Below are positions 18,017 through 25,873 of a stretch of 64,000 nt of DNA, one piece after another; the first letter of the stretch is position 1; each line of letters starts with the position of its first letter. The notes below the pieces were generated by a model, which saw only the letters and a list, made by a program, of their open reading frames with translations, did no database searches and had not been told where the DNA came from. The translations under genes were made by a program, and so were the position numbers. Where the stretch lies: assembly GCA_002391105.1 (NCBI GenBank), contig DGRT01000037.1, positions 1 through 64,000 on the forward strand, read 5' to 3'. The DNA is from Lachnospiraceae bacterium UBA4381. GTDB lineage: Bacteria; Bacillota; Clostridia; Lachnospirales; Lachnospiraceae.

Positions 18017-18333
18017 TTCCCGTTCCTTGTTTCTACAATAAATATCCCACTTTGTCAGTTCAGGTCATGCGGATATAACCCGGATAACCTTCCCTATTTT
18101 ATCAATATATCAATTATTAAACAATCCTCCTAATATAATTTACGCATCAACTATTCCAGATATATTTCCTTATTAATCCTCCCGTGAAAATATGCGTTAT
18201 GCCCCTGATATTTTACATAACACTCATAATATTTTCGCATAACACTCCTGCTATCTGCACCACTGAAATATGTTCAAAAATATATAGTTAGTTTTTTATA
18301 ACGATTAATGCAAGAGTCTAACCCAAATATTTC
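18017..18333. other. Intergenic region between divergent genes
   Basis: The 533-bp gap (18017-18549) separates tcdA and a plus-strand gene. It holds a copy of the CAGTTCAGGTCATGC repeat (18056-18076), a degenerate direct repeat with CATAACACTC (about 18215-18252), and AT-rich sequence up to a plus-strand promoter at 18334. No ORF or RNA gene is recognisable in this part. Confidence 0.5.
18056..18076. repeat. Dispersed 21-bp repeat (CAGTTCAGGTCATGC...)
   Basis: Matches 59807-59827 at 20 of 21 positions. The core TTCAGGTCATGC also occurs, inverted, in the gaps after pheS and pheT (with one change, GTATGACC, at 28891). Confidence 0.75.
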
Positions 18334-18362
18334 TTGTATATATATCAGATATTTGATACAAT
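18334..18362 (+). promoter_or_regulatory. Predicted promoter of the DUF5684 gene
   Basis: TTGTAT and TACAAT separated by 17 bp. It implies a leader of about 180 bases that begins with a perfect small hairpin (GTATGCA/TGCATAC). Confidence 0.55.
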
Positions 18363-18549
18363 TCACTATGTATGCAATCTGCATACAAACTGACCGTCAG
18401 GTTAACAAAGTTGCTTTAGTTTCGGCAGTTTATGTATATTCAGGCTTCTAAGTAACAGTGGCGGTACAAACTACATAATGAATTAGTATGATATGGGCTG
18501 GATCATCTTGATTAGTCTAGTCGGTTTAAAAGGGAAAGGAAGGTTTTGT

Positions 18550-18963
18550 ATGGTACAATTAGCTCTTAATTTAATTCCGGTATTTTTATACAGTGACGTT
18601 CAGGCACCTGAACTCACCTCACAAATGATTGTTACATCAATCATTGAGTTTCTTATTGCTTATGTTATCTCAGCAATTCCACTTATGAAGATATTCCAGA
18701 AGGCTGGTATTGAAAGCTGGTATGCATGGGTTCCAATTCTCAACACATATATGCTTACCAAGATTGCCTGCGGTAATGGCTGGTTCTTCTTACTTGCACT
18801 TATTCCATGTGTAGGTTCACTTATATTCCTTATCTTCTTAGCTATTAAGCTTTCAAAGGCTTTCGGCTATGGCGGTGGAATGATAGCACTTCTTATACTG
18901 CTTACAATCATTGGTTATTATGTAATCGGTTTTGGTTCTTCACAGTATCAGGGACCACAGTAA
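18550..18963 (+). CDS. DUF5684 membrane protein
   Basis: A 137-residue protein with helices at about 28-48, 75-97 and 103-125. The pattern KAGIESWYAWVPILNTYMLT matches DUF5684, a small integral membrane family of unknown function sometimes found fused or adjacent to signal peptidase genes. I use the ATG at 18550 because AAAGGAAGG lies 6 bases upstream; an in-frame ATG 19 codons earlier has no ribosome site and would add a non-conserved stretch. It has its own promoter and terminator. Confidence 0.82.
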   Translation: MVQLALNLIPVFLYSDVQAPELTSQMIVTSIIEFLIAYVISAIPLMKIFQKAGIESWYAWVPILNTYMLTKIACGNGWFFLLALIPCVGSLIFLIFLAIKLSKAFGYGGGMIALLILLTIIGYYVIGFGSSQYQGPQ

Positions 18964-18996
18964 TAATCAGTTTTCGCATTTCATTATGTAGATATC

Positions 18997-19032
18997 AAAG
19001 TCTCAGGATCTTTCCTGGGACTTTTTGTTTTA
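18997..19032 (+). terminator. Terminator of the DUF5684 gene
   Basis: A 12-bp stem (AAAGTCTCAGGA with TCCTGGGACTTT, one G-T pair), a 4-base loop and then TTGTTTT. Confidence 0.92.
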
Positions 19033-19087
19033 TCATCAATTCCGTAATTGAAGTATATGATGTCATAATGTAAAATAATAAGTGTTC

Positions 19088-19139
19088 CGGTAGTATTAGT
19101 GGCAGCTTACCAAGGAATCACGGTAGTATTAGTGGCAGC
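19088..19139 (+). repeat. 19-bp direct repeat upstream of the aldo/keto reductase
   Basis: CGGTAGTATTAGTGGCAGC occurs at 19088-19106 and 19121-19139, a 33-bp period (about three helical turns), ending 46 bases before the start codon. Similarity extends weakly into the following CCTACCAA. It could be a paired regulator site or a slippage duplication. Confidence 0.85.
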
Positions 19140-19185
19140 CTCCCTACCAAAGCTGCCAGATGTGTTTTATCAAGAGGAGTTTATT

Positions 19186-20367
19186 ATGTTATATCGTAAA
19201 GACAAATATGGAAATGATATATCCATGCTGGGCTATGGCTGCATGCGATTCACCAAAAAGGGAGGAAGCATCGATCTGGACAAGGCTGAGAAGGAAGTCC
19301 TGAAGGCTTACGAAATGGGTGTCAACTACTATGATACCGCATATCTTTATCCCGGAAATGAGGTTGCTCTCGGAAAGATTCTTGCCAGAAACAATCTTCG
19401 CGAAAAGATAAAAATCGCAACCAAGCTTCCACAGTATAATGTGAAAAATGCGCCTGCCATTGATAAGTATTTCGATGAGGAGCTTTCCCGTCTTCAGACA
19501 GATTATATCGACTATTACCTGATGCACATGATGACAGACTTCAGCAACTGGAACAATCTGGTAAATCTTGGTATCAAAGACTGGATAGATAAGAAAAAGA
19601 AAAGCGGTGCCATAAGAAATATCGGTTTCTCCTTCCACGGAAATACCGATATGTTCATTAAAATACTAAATGCCTACGACTGGGATTTCTGTCAGATACA
19701 GTACAATTATCTGGATGAGGTCTCCCAGGCAGGTGTCAAAGGTCTTAAGGCCGCTGCAGAGAAGGGAATCCCTGTAATAATCATGGAACCGCTTCGTGGT
19801 GGCAAGCTTGTAAATATGCTTCCTGCCAGCGCTAAGAAAGCCATGAAGGAAAGCGGACGTAACTGGTCTCCTGCAGAATGGGGACTCAGATGGCTGTGGA
19901 ACCAGCCCGAAGTAACCTGTGTTTTATCCGGAATGAACTCACTTGAGATGGTCGAAGAGAACTGCCGTATAGCGAGCGAAGCCGAGGCAGGACATTTTAC
20001 CGAGGCCGACTTCCAGACCATAGACAGGGTACGGGATGCCATAAATGAAACCATCAAGGTTGGATGTACCGGCTGCCGTTACTGTATGCCTTGTCCGAAG
20101 GGAGTTGATATTCCGGGTATATTCCGCTCCTACAACACCATGTATTCTGAAACGAAGCACAGCGGACGTTTTGAATATGCCCAGACAGTAGCACTAACCA
20201 AGGAACCTACCTTTGCAACCCAGTGTGTCAAATGCGGCAAATGCGAACAACACTGCCCTCAGAGTATTCCTATCAGGGAGAAGCTGGTAGAGGCAGATAA
20301 GCACCTCAGACCTCTTCCCTACAAGGTAGGAATCAATATCGCCAGAAAGATTCTGGTCAAAGGATAA
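19186..20367 (+). CDS. Aldo/keto reductase with C-terminal 4Fe-4S domain
   Basis: A 393-residue protein: an aldo/keto reductase barrel (about 1-285) with the catalytic set Asp50, Tyr55, Lys80 and His114, then a bacterial ferredoxin-like domain with CxxCxxCxxxCP-type clusters at 294-303 (CTGCRYCMPC) and 347-357 (CVKCGKCEQHC). This fusion is common in anaerobic Clostridia and probably links Fe-S electron carriers to carbonyl reduction. The substrate is unknown. AGAGGAG lies 6 bases before the ATG at 19186; a longer upstream frame runs through the direct repeats and is rejected. It stands alone between two terminators. Confidence 0.92.
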   Translation: MLYRKDKYGNDISMLGYGCMRFTKKGGSIDLDKAEKEVLKAYEMGVNYYDTAYLYPGNEVALGKILARNNLREKIKIATKLPQYNVKNAPAIDKYFDEELSRLQTDYIDYYLMHMMTDFSNWNNLVNLGIKDWIDKKKKSGAIRNIGFSFHGNTDMFIKILNAYDWDFCQIQYNYLDEVSQAGVKGLKAAAEKGIPVIIMEPLRGGKLVNMLPASAKKAMKESGRNWSPAEWGLRWLWNQPEVTCVLSGMNSLEMVEENCRIASEAEAGHFTEADFQTIDRVRDAINETIKVGCTGCRYCMPCPKGVDIPGIFRSYNTMYSETKHSGRFEYAQTVALTKEPTFATQCVKCGKCEQHCPQSIPIREKLVEADKHLRPLPYKVGINIARKILVKG

Positions 20368-20378
20368 TCCGCATAATA

Positions 20379-20440
20379 AAAACCGGTTCTTAAAGGTTTA
20401 CTCTTCAAGCCGTAAACCTTCAGAACCGGTTTTATTTATT
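20379..20440. terminator. Bidirectional terminator
   Basis: Twelve-base arms AAAACCGGTTCT/AGAACCGGTTTT plus an inner pairing of AAAGGTTTAC with GTAAACCTT. It separates the plus-strand aldo/keto reductase from the minus-strand NlpC/P60 gene. Confidence 0.9.
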
Positions 20441-22367
20441 TAATTATATATACAGCCTTATCAGCATACCACCTGTTTCCATTTGTGGTATCGCCTGCCT
20501 CCAACGTCTCTCCATTTCCGATATATAATGCTGTATGGCCTATTCCTGTTCCTGCGTCATTCGCTATATCGCCTGAGTAGTAGAACAGAAGGTCACCCGG
20601 CTGAACCTCTGATATCCAGACCTCCTGAGAGGAATAGGTTGAATACTGAAGTCCTGCATTATGAGGAAGACTGTAGCCTGCATAAGCCCATGACAGCATG
20701 GTAAAGCCTGAGCAGTCTGTTCCAGCCATGGTCTGTCCACCGTAAACATATGGGAAGCCAAGCGATCTGCCCGCATACTGGATAACGCTGTCCTTTGTAG
20801 CCGAAGGTGCTCCACCCATCGGAGGAACTGTTGTAAGATATCCATCCCAGCCTACAGCATATCCGGCTGAATCAAAGCTGACGTAGGTCTGATCTATAAT
20901 AAGGGTAGTATCCTTGGCATATGCACCTGTATTATCATAAAGTGAATATCCTGTGCCATCCCACCACCAGTAACCTGTTCTGCCTGTCCAGGCACCGGAG
21001 TGATCTACCCAGTAACCATCTATCCACTGACCGGTCTCTTCACCATTAATAGTTGCTCCGGATGCAAGCAGTCCACTGTAGTTGAAGTAATAATAGGTTC
21101 CACCGATATTCTTCCAGGTGGATCTTACCATATAGCCCCACTCATCAAAGTAGTACCAGCATCCATCAATTTTCTGCCACTGGCTATATGGATACCAGCC
21201 ATAATTATCTGTTATATACCAGCCCCAGCTATCCTGACTCCAGGACATGGAATAGCTTGCATCCCATACTCCATCAGCTCCCAGCCAGCAGCCATCATAC
21301 CAGCAGTTGGTTTCCACACCGTAATTATCTATATCTGCTCCAAGATAGTACCATTTGCCTTCACTCTGCTGCCAGCCCGACTGCATCACGCCCTCAGCAT
21401 TAAAGAGGCACCTTTTTCCGTTTATCTCAACCCAGCCTACAGCAAGTCTCAGATCATCATAGATATAATATATATCACCATAATATCTTGAATAACCGGT
21501 TTGATAGAAGCCTGTAGGTACTGCCTCGACCTTTCCAGCCTTCAGATTCTCAAGGCTCACATAATCACCAAGATAATAAAGCACTCCGCTTATTTTGGTA
21601 ACTCCCGTTTTAAGAATACCATTTTCATCAAAATACAGTTTTCTGCCCTTATAATCCATCCAGCCGGTCTGCAGGCTTTGATCATCATTTACATACGATA
21701 TGCCATTTCCTGAAATGTTATCTAATTCCACAAAGCCCTTCTCAACAGGGGTTGCCACGCCTGACTTTGCACTATCATAATCAAAGTATCCAAGATAATA
21801 AATCTTACCATCCTTCTTCAGAAGTCCGGACTGAACTATACCATTTTCATTAAAATAATATCTGACTCCATTAATGGTCTTCCAGCCCGTGGCTACGGTC
21901 AGATCATCATTTACATAGTAATAGCCACTGCTATATGCGCCATTTTCGTTATAGCTGTAAATATATACAAAGCCGGTTTCTATAGTGCCAGCTCCTTCAC
22001 CATAGTAAATGTCCATATAGCTGAAGTCTCCCAGATAGTAGAGCTTTCCATCTATCTTCCGGAATCCTGTAAGAACTATTCCATCTTTATCAAAATAAAA
22101 CTTTCTGCCATCTATAGTCTGCCAGCCGGTAACCTTCTCCCCATCCTGATAATAACTGTAATTCCCGGCATCATCTGACTGCCAGCCGTCCGTTATCTCA
22201 TCTTCATAATCATACCCATAATTATAATCATAGCCATACTCTGCCAATGAACCCGCTGCAAATACCACTCCCAGCTTATCCTGTGACTTTGATGCGGCTG
22301 CAAGTATTGCTCCTGCACAAAAAACCGAAGCAGCAAAAGTTATGTACTTCCTGTTCATAAACCTCAT
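20436..22367 (-). CDS. Secreted CW-repeat protein with C-terminal NlpC/P60 peptidase
   Basis: A 643-residue exported protein: signal peptide at about 1-30, an array of roughly a dozen Trp/Tyr-rich CW (choline/glucan-binding type) repeats of the TGWQTIDGRKFYFDKDG pattern up to about residue 500, and an NlpC/P60 domain at about 520-640. The domain has the nucleophile in TDCSGF and the histidine in GHTALYIG. NlpC/P60 enzymes cleave peptide bonds in wall stem peptides; the repeats should anchor it to the wall or a surface polymer. I use ATG at 22367 (GGGAGGG directly upstream); ATG at 22358 is possible, and a TTG further up overlaps the ribosome site. Confidence 0.9.
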   Translation of the reverse strand: MRFMNRKYITFAASVFCAGAILAAASKSQDKLGVVFAAGSLAEYGYDYNYGYDYEDEITDGWQSDDAGNYSYYQDGEKVTGWQTIDGRKFYFDKDGIVLTGFRKIDGKLYYLGDFSYMDIYYGEGAGTIETGFVYIYSYNENGAYSSGYYYVNDDLTVATGWKTINGVRYYFNENGIVQSGLLKKDGKIYYLGYFDYDSAKSGVATPVEKGFVELDNISGNGISYVNDDQSLQTGWMDYKGRKLYFDENGILKTGVTKISGVLYYLGDYVSLENLKAGKVEAVPTGFYQTGYSRYYGDIYYIYDDLRLAVGWVEINGKRCLFNAEGVMQSGWQQSEGKWYYLGADIDNYGVETNCWYDGCWLGADGVWDASYSMSWSQDSWGWYITDNYGWYPYSQWQKIDGCWYYFDEWGYMVRSTWKNIGGTYYYFNYSGLLASGATINGEETGQWIDGYWVDHSGAWTGRTGYWWWDGTGYSLYDNTGAYAKDTTLIIDQTYVSFDSAGYAVGWDGYLTTVPPMGGAPSATKDSVIQYAGRSLGFPYVYGGQTMAGTDCSGFTMLSWAYAGYSLPHNAGLQYSTYSSQEVWISEVQPGDLLFYYSGDIANDAGTGIGHTALYIGNGETLEAGDTTNGNRWYADKAVYIIK

Positions 22368-22440
22368 ATTCCCTCCCAATAATTGTTACTATTCAGGCGC
22401 CACCTAGTAGCATTGAATGTATCAAAACACCATCCTTGTA

Positions 22441-22470
22441 ATAATACACCTTTTTTACCATTATGGTCAA
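22441..22470 (-). promoter_or_regulatory. Predicted promoter of the NlpC/P60 gene
   Basis: TTGACC (22470-22465) and TATTAT (22446-22441) on the minus strand with an 18-bp spacer. The leader would be about 65 bases. Confidence 0.55.
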
Positions 22471-22506
22471 CCTTTCCTTATAAAGGCAAGGCTGCAGCAA
22501 AGACAG

Positions 22507-22538
22507 AAAAAAGGTGAAAAGCCATTTGACTCTCCACC
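22507..22538 (-). terminator. Terminator of the SleB-like hydrolase gene
   Basis: On the minus strand GGTGGAGAGTC pairs fully (with G-U pairs) with GGCTTTTCACC around AAAT, followed by six T. Confidence 0.85.
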
Positions 22539-22624
22539 CTCTGTATATATATGTTTTTTTGTGAAATAAGTTTGCTTAATTATTATATCGTAATCATTCT
22601 TCTTAATTATTATAGCCGGATATT

Positions 22625-23926
22625 CTAGTAGAAGATATGATCACCTATCTGTACATAGTATCCAAGTGTTGATGTATCTATATTCCAGGTAGGTCTGAAG
22701 TACATAAGTCCCGGAACATTATTTGCACCATTCAGTGCATCCTGAGCAGCCTGAAGTGATGTAGCACTACCACCTGTTGAAAGAGCTGTGCTAAATGAAC
22801 CTGAATAGATTCCTGTAAACTGGCTTGGTGCATAGATAACATCTGAAAGTGAGCTTCCCCAGTATCCATTATAAAGTCTGTTCATAACTACACTTGCAAC
22901 TGCAAGCTGTCCTTCATATGACTGATTTCCTGCCTCTGCATAAACGATTGCAGCCAGAAGATAAAGATCACTTGAGTTAGTAGCAGGTGCCTCTGTAGGA
23001 GCTTCTGTCGGTGCCTCTGTTGGCGCTTCTGTAGGAGCCTCAGTTGTAGGAGCCTCTGTCGGTGCCTCTGTTGTAGGAGCCTCTGTCGGCGCCTCTGTTA
23101 CAGGAGCCTCTGTTGGTGCTTCAGTTGTAGTTGCTTCTGTAGCAGCAACCGTAGTAGCTTCTGTAGTTACCTCTACAGCTCTGGTATCATTATTCTGCTC
23201 AGTCTTTGTATTATTAGCAGTCTCAGTCTTCTTTTCTTCTGAAACTGTCTTATCTTCCTCGTCTTCTATCTCGATAACATTTTTCTCTTCTTCACGTTCT
23301 GCGTCAGCTACAACGACCGGTTCAACATAGAGAAGCTCTCTAAGTGTCTTGCCCTCTTCATCAGCCTGAACAGCATACTTTGTAGCCTCTTCATCGGTTG
23401 CGATGAACTCTGTCTTAAGATATCCCTCTGAATCGTCCGCAGAAACGATAGTCCATTCACCATCTGTTCCAACAACAGTTCCGGTATCACCGGTATTTAA
23501 TACCTTAAGTATATTTCCATCTGTTGATGCTTCTGCCCTGAGATTAAGTCCGTCAGTTAAAACGATGTACTTTCCTGTCATATCAATCTCAGTCTGAGCC
23601 ATATTGCTTGTATCATTTGCAGCAGTAAGAACTGTCTCATCATCAAATAATGAATAGAGCTGATCAACTGACTCTGCCTCGATCATAGATGCCTCAGAGA
23701 TATTGATCACCATATTGTTCTCAGCCTGCTCAGCAACTATAGCTGCTACAGTCTTTTCTTCAGTCTTTTTATCATCTATTATATTTGCAGCAAGTACCGA
23801 ACCTCCGGCTATAGCAAAGGTTGTCATAAATACAAGTGCATTTCTTACCATAAACTTACCTGAAAGAATATACTTTCTAGTATAAAGCTTTGCATCTTCA
23901 AGTTTAAGCTGTGTCTTACGCCTCAT
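22625..23926 (-). CDS. SH3-domain cell wall hydrolase (SleB/Hydrolase_2 type)
   Basis: A 433-residue protein: cytoplasmic basic start, a membrane helix or uncleaved signal at about 26-48, a bacterial SH3 domain at about 118-190, an acidic Thr-rich stretch, a Thr-Glu-Ala-Pro repeat linker of about 60 residues, and a C-terminal hydrolase domain (about 325-433) with YLLAAIVYAEAGNQSYEGQL. Homologous SleB enzymes are lytic transglycosylases, famous from spore germination, but SH3 fusions occur in vegetative cells. ATG at 23926 is chosen because GAGGT lies 7 bases upstream. Direct repeats with TGTTAC boxes lie upstream. Confidence 0.9.
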   Translation of the reverse strand: MRRKTQLKLEDAKLYTRKYILSGKFMVRNALVFMTTFAIAGGSVLAANIIDDKKTEEKTVAAIVAEQAENNMVINISEASMIEAESVDQLYSLFDDETVLTAANDTSNMAQTEIDMTGKYIVLTDGLNLRAEASTDGNILKVLNTGDTGTVVGTDGEWTIVSADDSEGYLKTEFIATDEEATKYAVQADEEGKTLRELLYVEPVVVADAEREEEKNVIEIEDEEDKTVSEEKKTETANNTKTEQNNDTRAVEVTTEATTVAATEATTTEAPTEAPVTEAPTEAPTTEAPTEAPTTEAPTEAPTEAPTEAPTEAPATNSSDLYLLAAIVYAEAGNQSYEGQLAVASVVMNRLYNGYWGSSLSDVIYAPSQFTGIYSGSFSTALSTGGSATSLQAAQDALNGANNVPGLMYFRPTWNIDTSTLGYYVQIGDHIFY

Positions 23927-23988
23927 AATTAACCTCGAAAATATCATAATCTTGATATATTTTACAGATACTTATTACAAAAATGTTG

Positions 23989-24072
23989 CATTATGTAAGC
24001 AAATGTTACAAATTAACTACATTATGTAAACAAATGTTACAAAAAGTCCATAAAATGTTACAGATTTGTTAC
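23989..24072. promoter_or_regulatory. TGTTAC/TGTAAC box cluster upstream of the SleB-like gene
   Basis: A 24-bp sequence (CATTATGTAARCAAATGTTA and following bases) occurs twice with a 31-bp period (23989-24012, 24020-24043). At 24056-24072 is TGTTAC-AGATT-TGTTAC, an exact match to the TGTWAH-N5-TGTWAH box of WalR (YycF) regulators of wall hydrolase genes. It lies about 130 bp before the hydrolase start. Binding is inferred. Confidence 0.5.
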
Positions 24073-24104
24073 AAATGTATACTAACACTATGTAACAAAT
24101 CTGT
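24060..24104 (-). terminator. Inverted repeat at the 3' end of the amidase-like gene
   Basis: Perfect 14-bp arms (24060-24073 with 24091-24104) around a 17-base loop, overlapping the stop codon of the gene read leftward. The following tract is only moderately T-rich. It also contains the WalR-like box, so terminator and regulatory roles may overlap. Confidence 0.55.
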
Positions 24105-25240
24105 CAAGGATTTTTCTCTATATTCTCGAAGTACAGGTCTATGCCCTTTGCTATTCCTATTGCAAGCTTCTTTCTGTATTCCTCAGAAGCCAGCGCCTCA
24201 TCATCTGATTCATTAGATAAGAAGCCCATGCTGATTACTGTTGCGGGCATATCGCAATAGTTCAGCGACGTAAGATTATCTGTTTCATATATACCCATTC
24301 TGGAAGCTCCTGTATCCTCACAGGTTGTTTTCAGAATGTCATAGCACAGTTCGTAATTATTCTGGTACAGCATTCCCGTATGCGAATTGGCCGATGTTGC
24401 AATAAAGCCAAGTATTCCGGAGGCAGACGGATCATTTGCCTGAGGCGCCTCCAGCTTAATAAATACATCCGCCGAAGCCGCATTTGCCATTTCAGCACGC
24501 TTTGCATTGCTTATATCTACACTGCTGGAGGTTCGGGACAGATATACTGTATAGCCCCTCTTAACCAGCTCTGCATTCAGATAATTGGCAACCGCGAGTG
24601 TTACTTCATATTCAAAGTTTCCGGTACTTACTCCGATTGCTCCAGTCGTCATCTTCGGCTTCATTCCTGCCTTCTCGGCAGCCGTGGTAGCCGTAGCATA
24701 CTGACCATTACTCATAAACTCAGGAGTCTCTATATCAGGACTGACAGGCTCAGTTTCCCGATTCTCGGTAATCTGTCTGGCAGGATCGATGTATATAACC
24801 CTGTTTACCTGCTTGGTATCTGTTTCCGTAGCCCACTTGATATCCGTTTCTTCCACATACTGGGAACGTACATAAAGCGGTGTTCCGTTTATGAGAACTC
24901 TTGTCCACTGATCTCCGACACCGGTACGCTTTAGTTCAACACCCTTATCCAGCGTCACATACACCTCTGAATTCTCGGCAGGCTCCCGACGCACAGTAAC
25001 ATTATCCTGTACTGTAACGATATAGTCTCTTATGGTTCTGAATCCGTCATCATCCAAAAGGCTCTCATCCTCTTCCTCTGTAGTTGACTGAGTGGTAGCA
25101 GTCTCCTGTTTCGCTCCGCAGCCGGTAAGAAGAAGCATCAGAATCAGCATAGCAGAGATAATTCTATGGCACGCTCCGATCTTTAGGATGGCATAGTGTC
25201 TTTGCCCTTTATTCAGTTGTTGTTTTCTGAATAATTTCAA
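24104..25240 (-). CDS. Lipoprotein with SH3 and degenerate amidase_3 domain
   Basis: A 378-residue predicted lipoprotein (lipobox LLTGC, Cys41), with an SH3 domain at about 68-130 and an N-acetylmuramoyl-L-alanine amidase fold at about 146-372. The fold is clear (GNFEYEVTLAVANYLNAEL; MGFLSNESDD), but key catalytic positions are changed: the DPGH histidine is Arg155 in DPARQ, the SIHAN-type histidine is Glu264, and the catalytic glutamate of the VE-GF motif is Ser337. Only the middle glutamate remains. It is probably inactive and may bind peptidoglycan or regulate another amidase. The start is a TTG with CAGGAA 10 bases upstream, as no ATG precedes the signal peptide. Confidence 0.88.
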   Translation of the reverse strand: MKLFRKQQLNKGQRHYAILKIGACHRIISAMLILMLLLTGCGAKQETATTQSTTEEEDESLLDDDGFRTIRDYIVTVQDNVTVRREPAENSEVYVTLDKGVELKRTGVGDQWTRVLINGTPLYVRSQYVEETDIKWATETDTKQVNRVIYIDPARQITENRETEPVSPDIETPEFMSNGQYATATTAAEKAGMKPKMTTGAIGVSTGNFEYEVTLAVANYLNAELVKRGYTVYLSRTSSSVDISNAKRAEMANAASADVFIKLEAPQANDPSASGILGFIATSANSHTGMLYQNNYELCYDILKTTCEDTGASRMGIYETDNLTSLNYCDMPATVISMGFLSNESDDEALASEEYRKKLAIGIAKGIDLYFENIEKNP

Positions 25241-25289
25241 TTTTTTATATTCCTGTTTTATATATTATAGTTATTCCTTTGATTAATAC

Positions 25290-25778
25290 TTAAGAAAATG
25301 ACCTGATAGCTCCAAATAGTCCCAGGCTTCCCAGCCCCATTATTATTCCGGCAAGAACAACTCCTGCCATTATAGCTATAACACATTTCTTAAAATCCAG
25401 ATCCAGTATGCTGGCAGCAAGAGTTCCTGTCCAGGCTCCCGTACCGGGAAGCGGAATACCTACAAAAAGGAAAAGTGCCAGATATGTACTTCTTCCGGCT
25501 TTTTCTGTAAGCTTACGTCCGCCCTTTTCTCCTTTTTCAAGGCAGAAACGAAAGAAACGTCCTATCCAGCCCAGTCCCTTCGGCCAGTTTACCTTTGCTC
25601 CCCATTCCAGTACCTTTCTGGCAAAGAAAAATATCAGAGGAACCGGCAGCATATTACCCAAAATGCATATCACATAGGAAAGAGGCATATTCAGACCAAA
25701 TCCAACCGCATAGGGAATAGCTCCTCTAAGCTCAACGAGCGGGACCATTGATATAAGAAAAATAATCAGATAATGCAT
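25290..25778 (-). CDS. COG2426 small membrane protein (putative small multidrug export family)
   Basis: A 162-residue integral membrane protein of COG2426. It starts directly with a helix and has four to five hydrophobic segments. Family motifs are SMVPLVELRGAIPYAVG near 10-26 and FVGIPLPGTGAWTG near 100-114. Databases often call it small multidrug export protein, but transport has not been shown for most members; it resembles DedA-like re-entrant folds. It has short gaps to its neighbours (49 and 95 bases) and no obvious functional link. Confidence 0.85.
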   Translation of the reverse strand: MHYLIIFLISMVPLVELRGAIPYAVGFGLNMPLSYVICILGNMLPVPLIFFFARKVLEWGAKVNWPKGLGWIGRFFRFCLEKGEKGGRKLTEKAGRSTYLALFLFVGIPLPGTGAWTGTLAASILDLDFKKCVIAIMAGVVLAGIIMGLGSLGLFGAIRSFS

Positions 25779-25873
25779 AGCATCTACCTTTCAAATTTAT
25801 TTGTACTAGGCTGCATAATACCACAATACAATCTACTGTTGCAACCTCTTCCTCATCATACTCTCACCTCAGT

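Noticed and set aside
22555..24110. CRISPR-like array suggested by regularly spaced repeats
   Set aside because: The repeated units at 22.97-23.16 kb encode a Thr-Glu-Ala-Pro linker and those at 23.99-24.07 kb are two short direct repeats; there are no unique spacers or cas genes.
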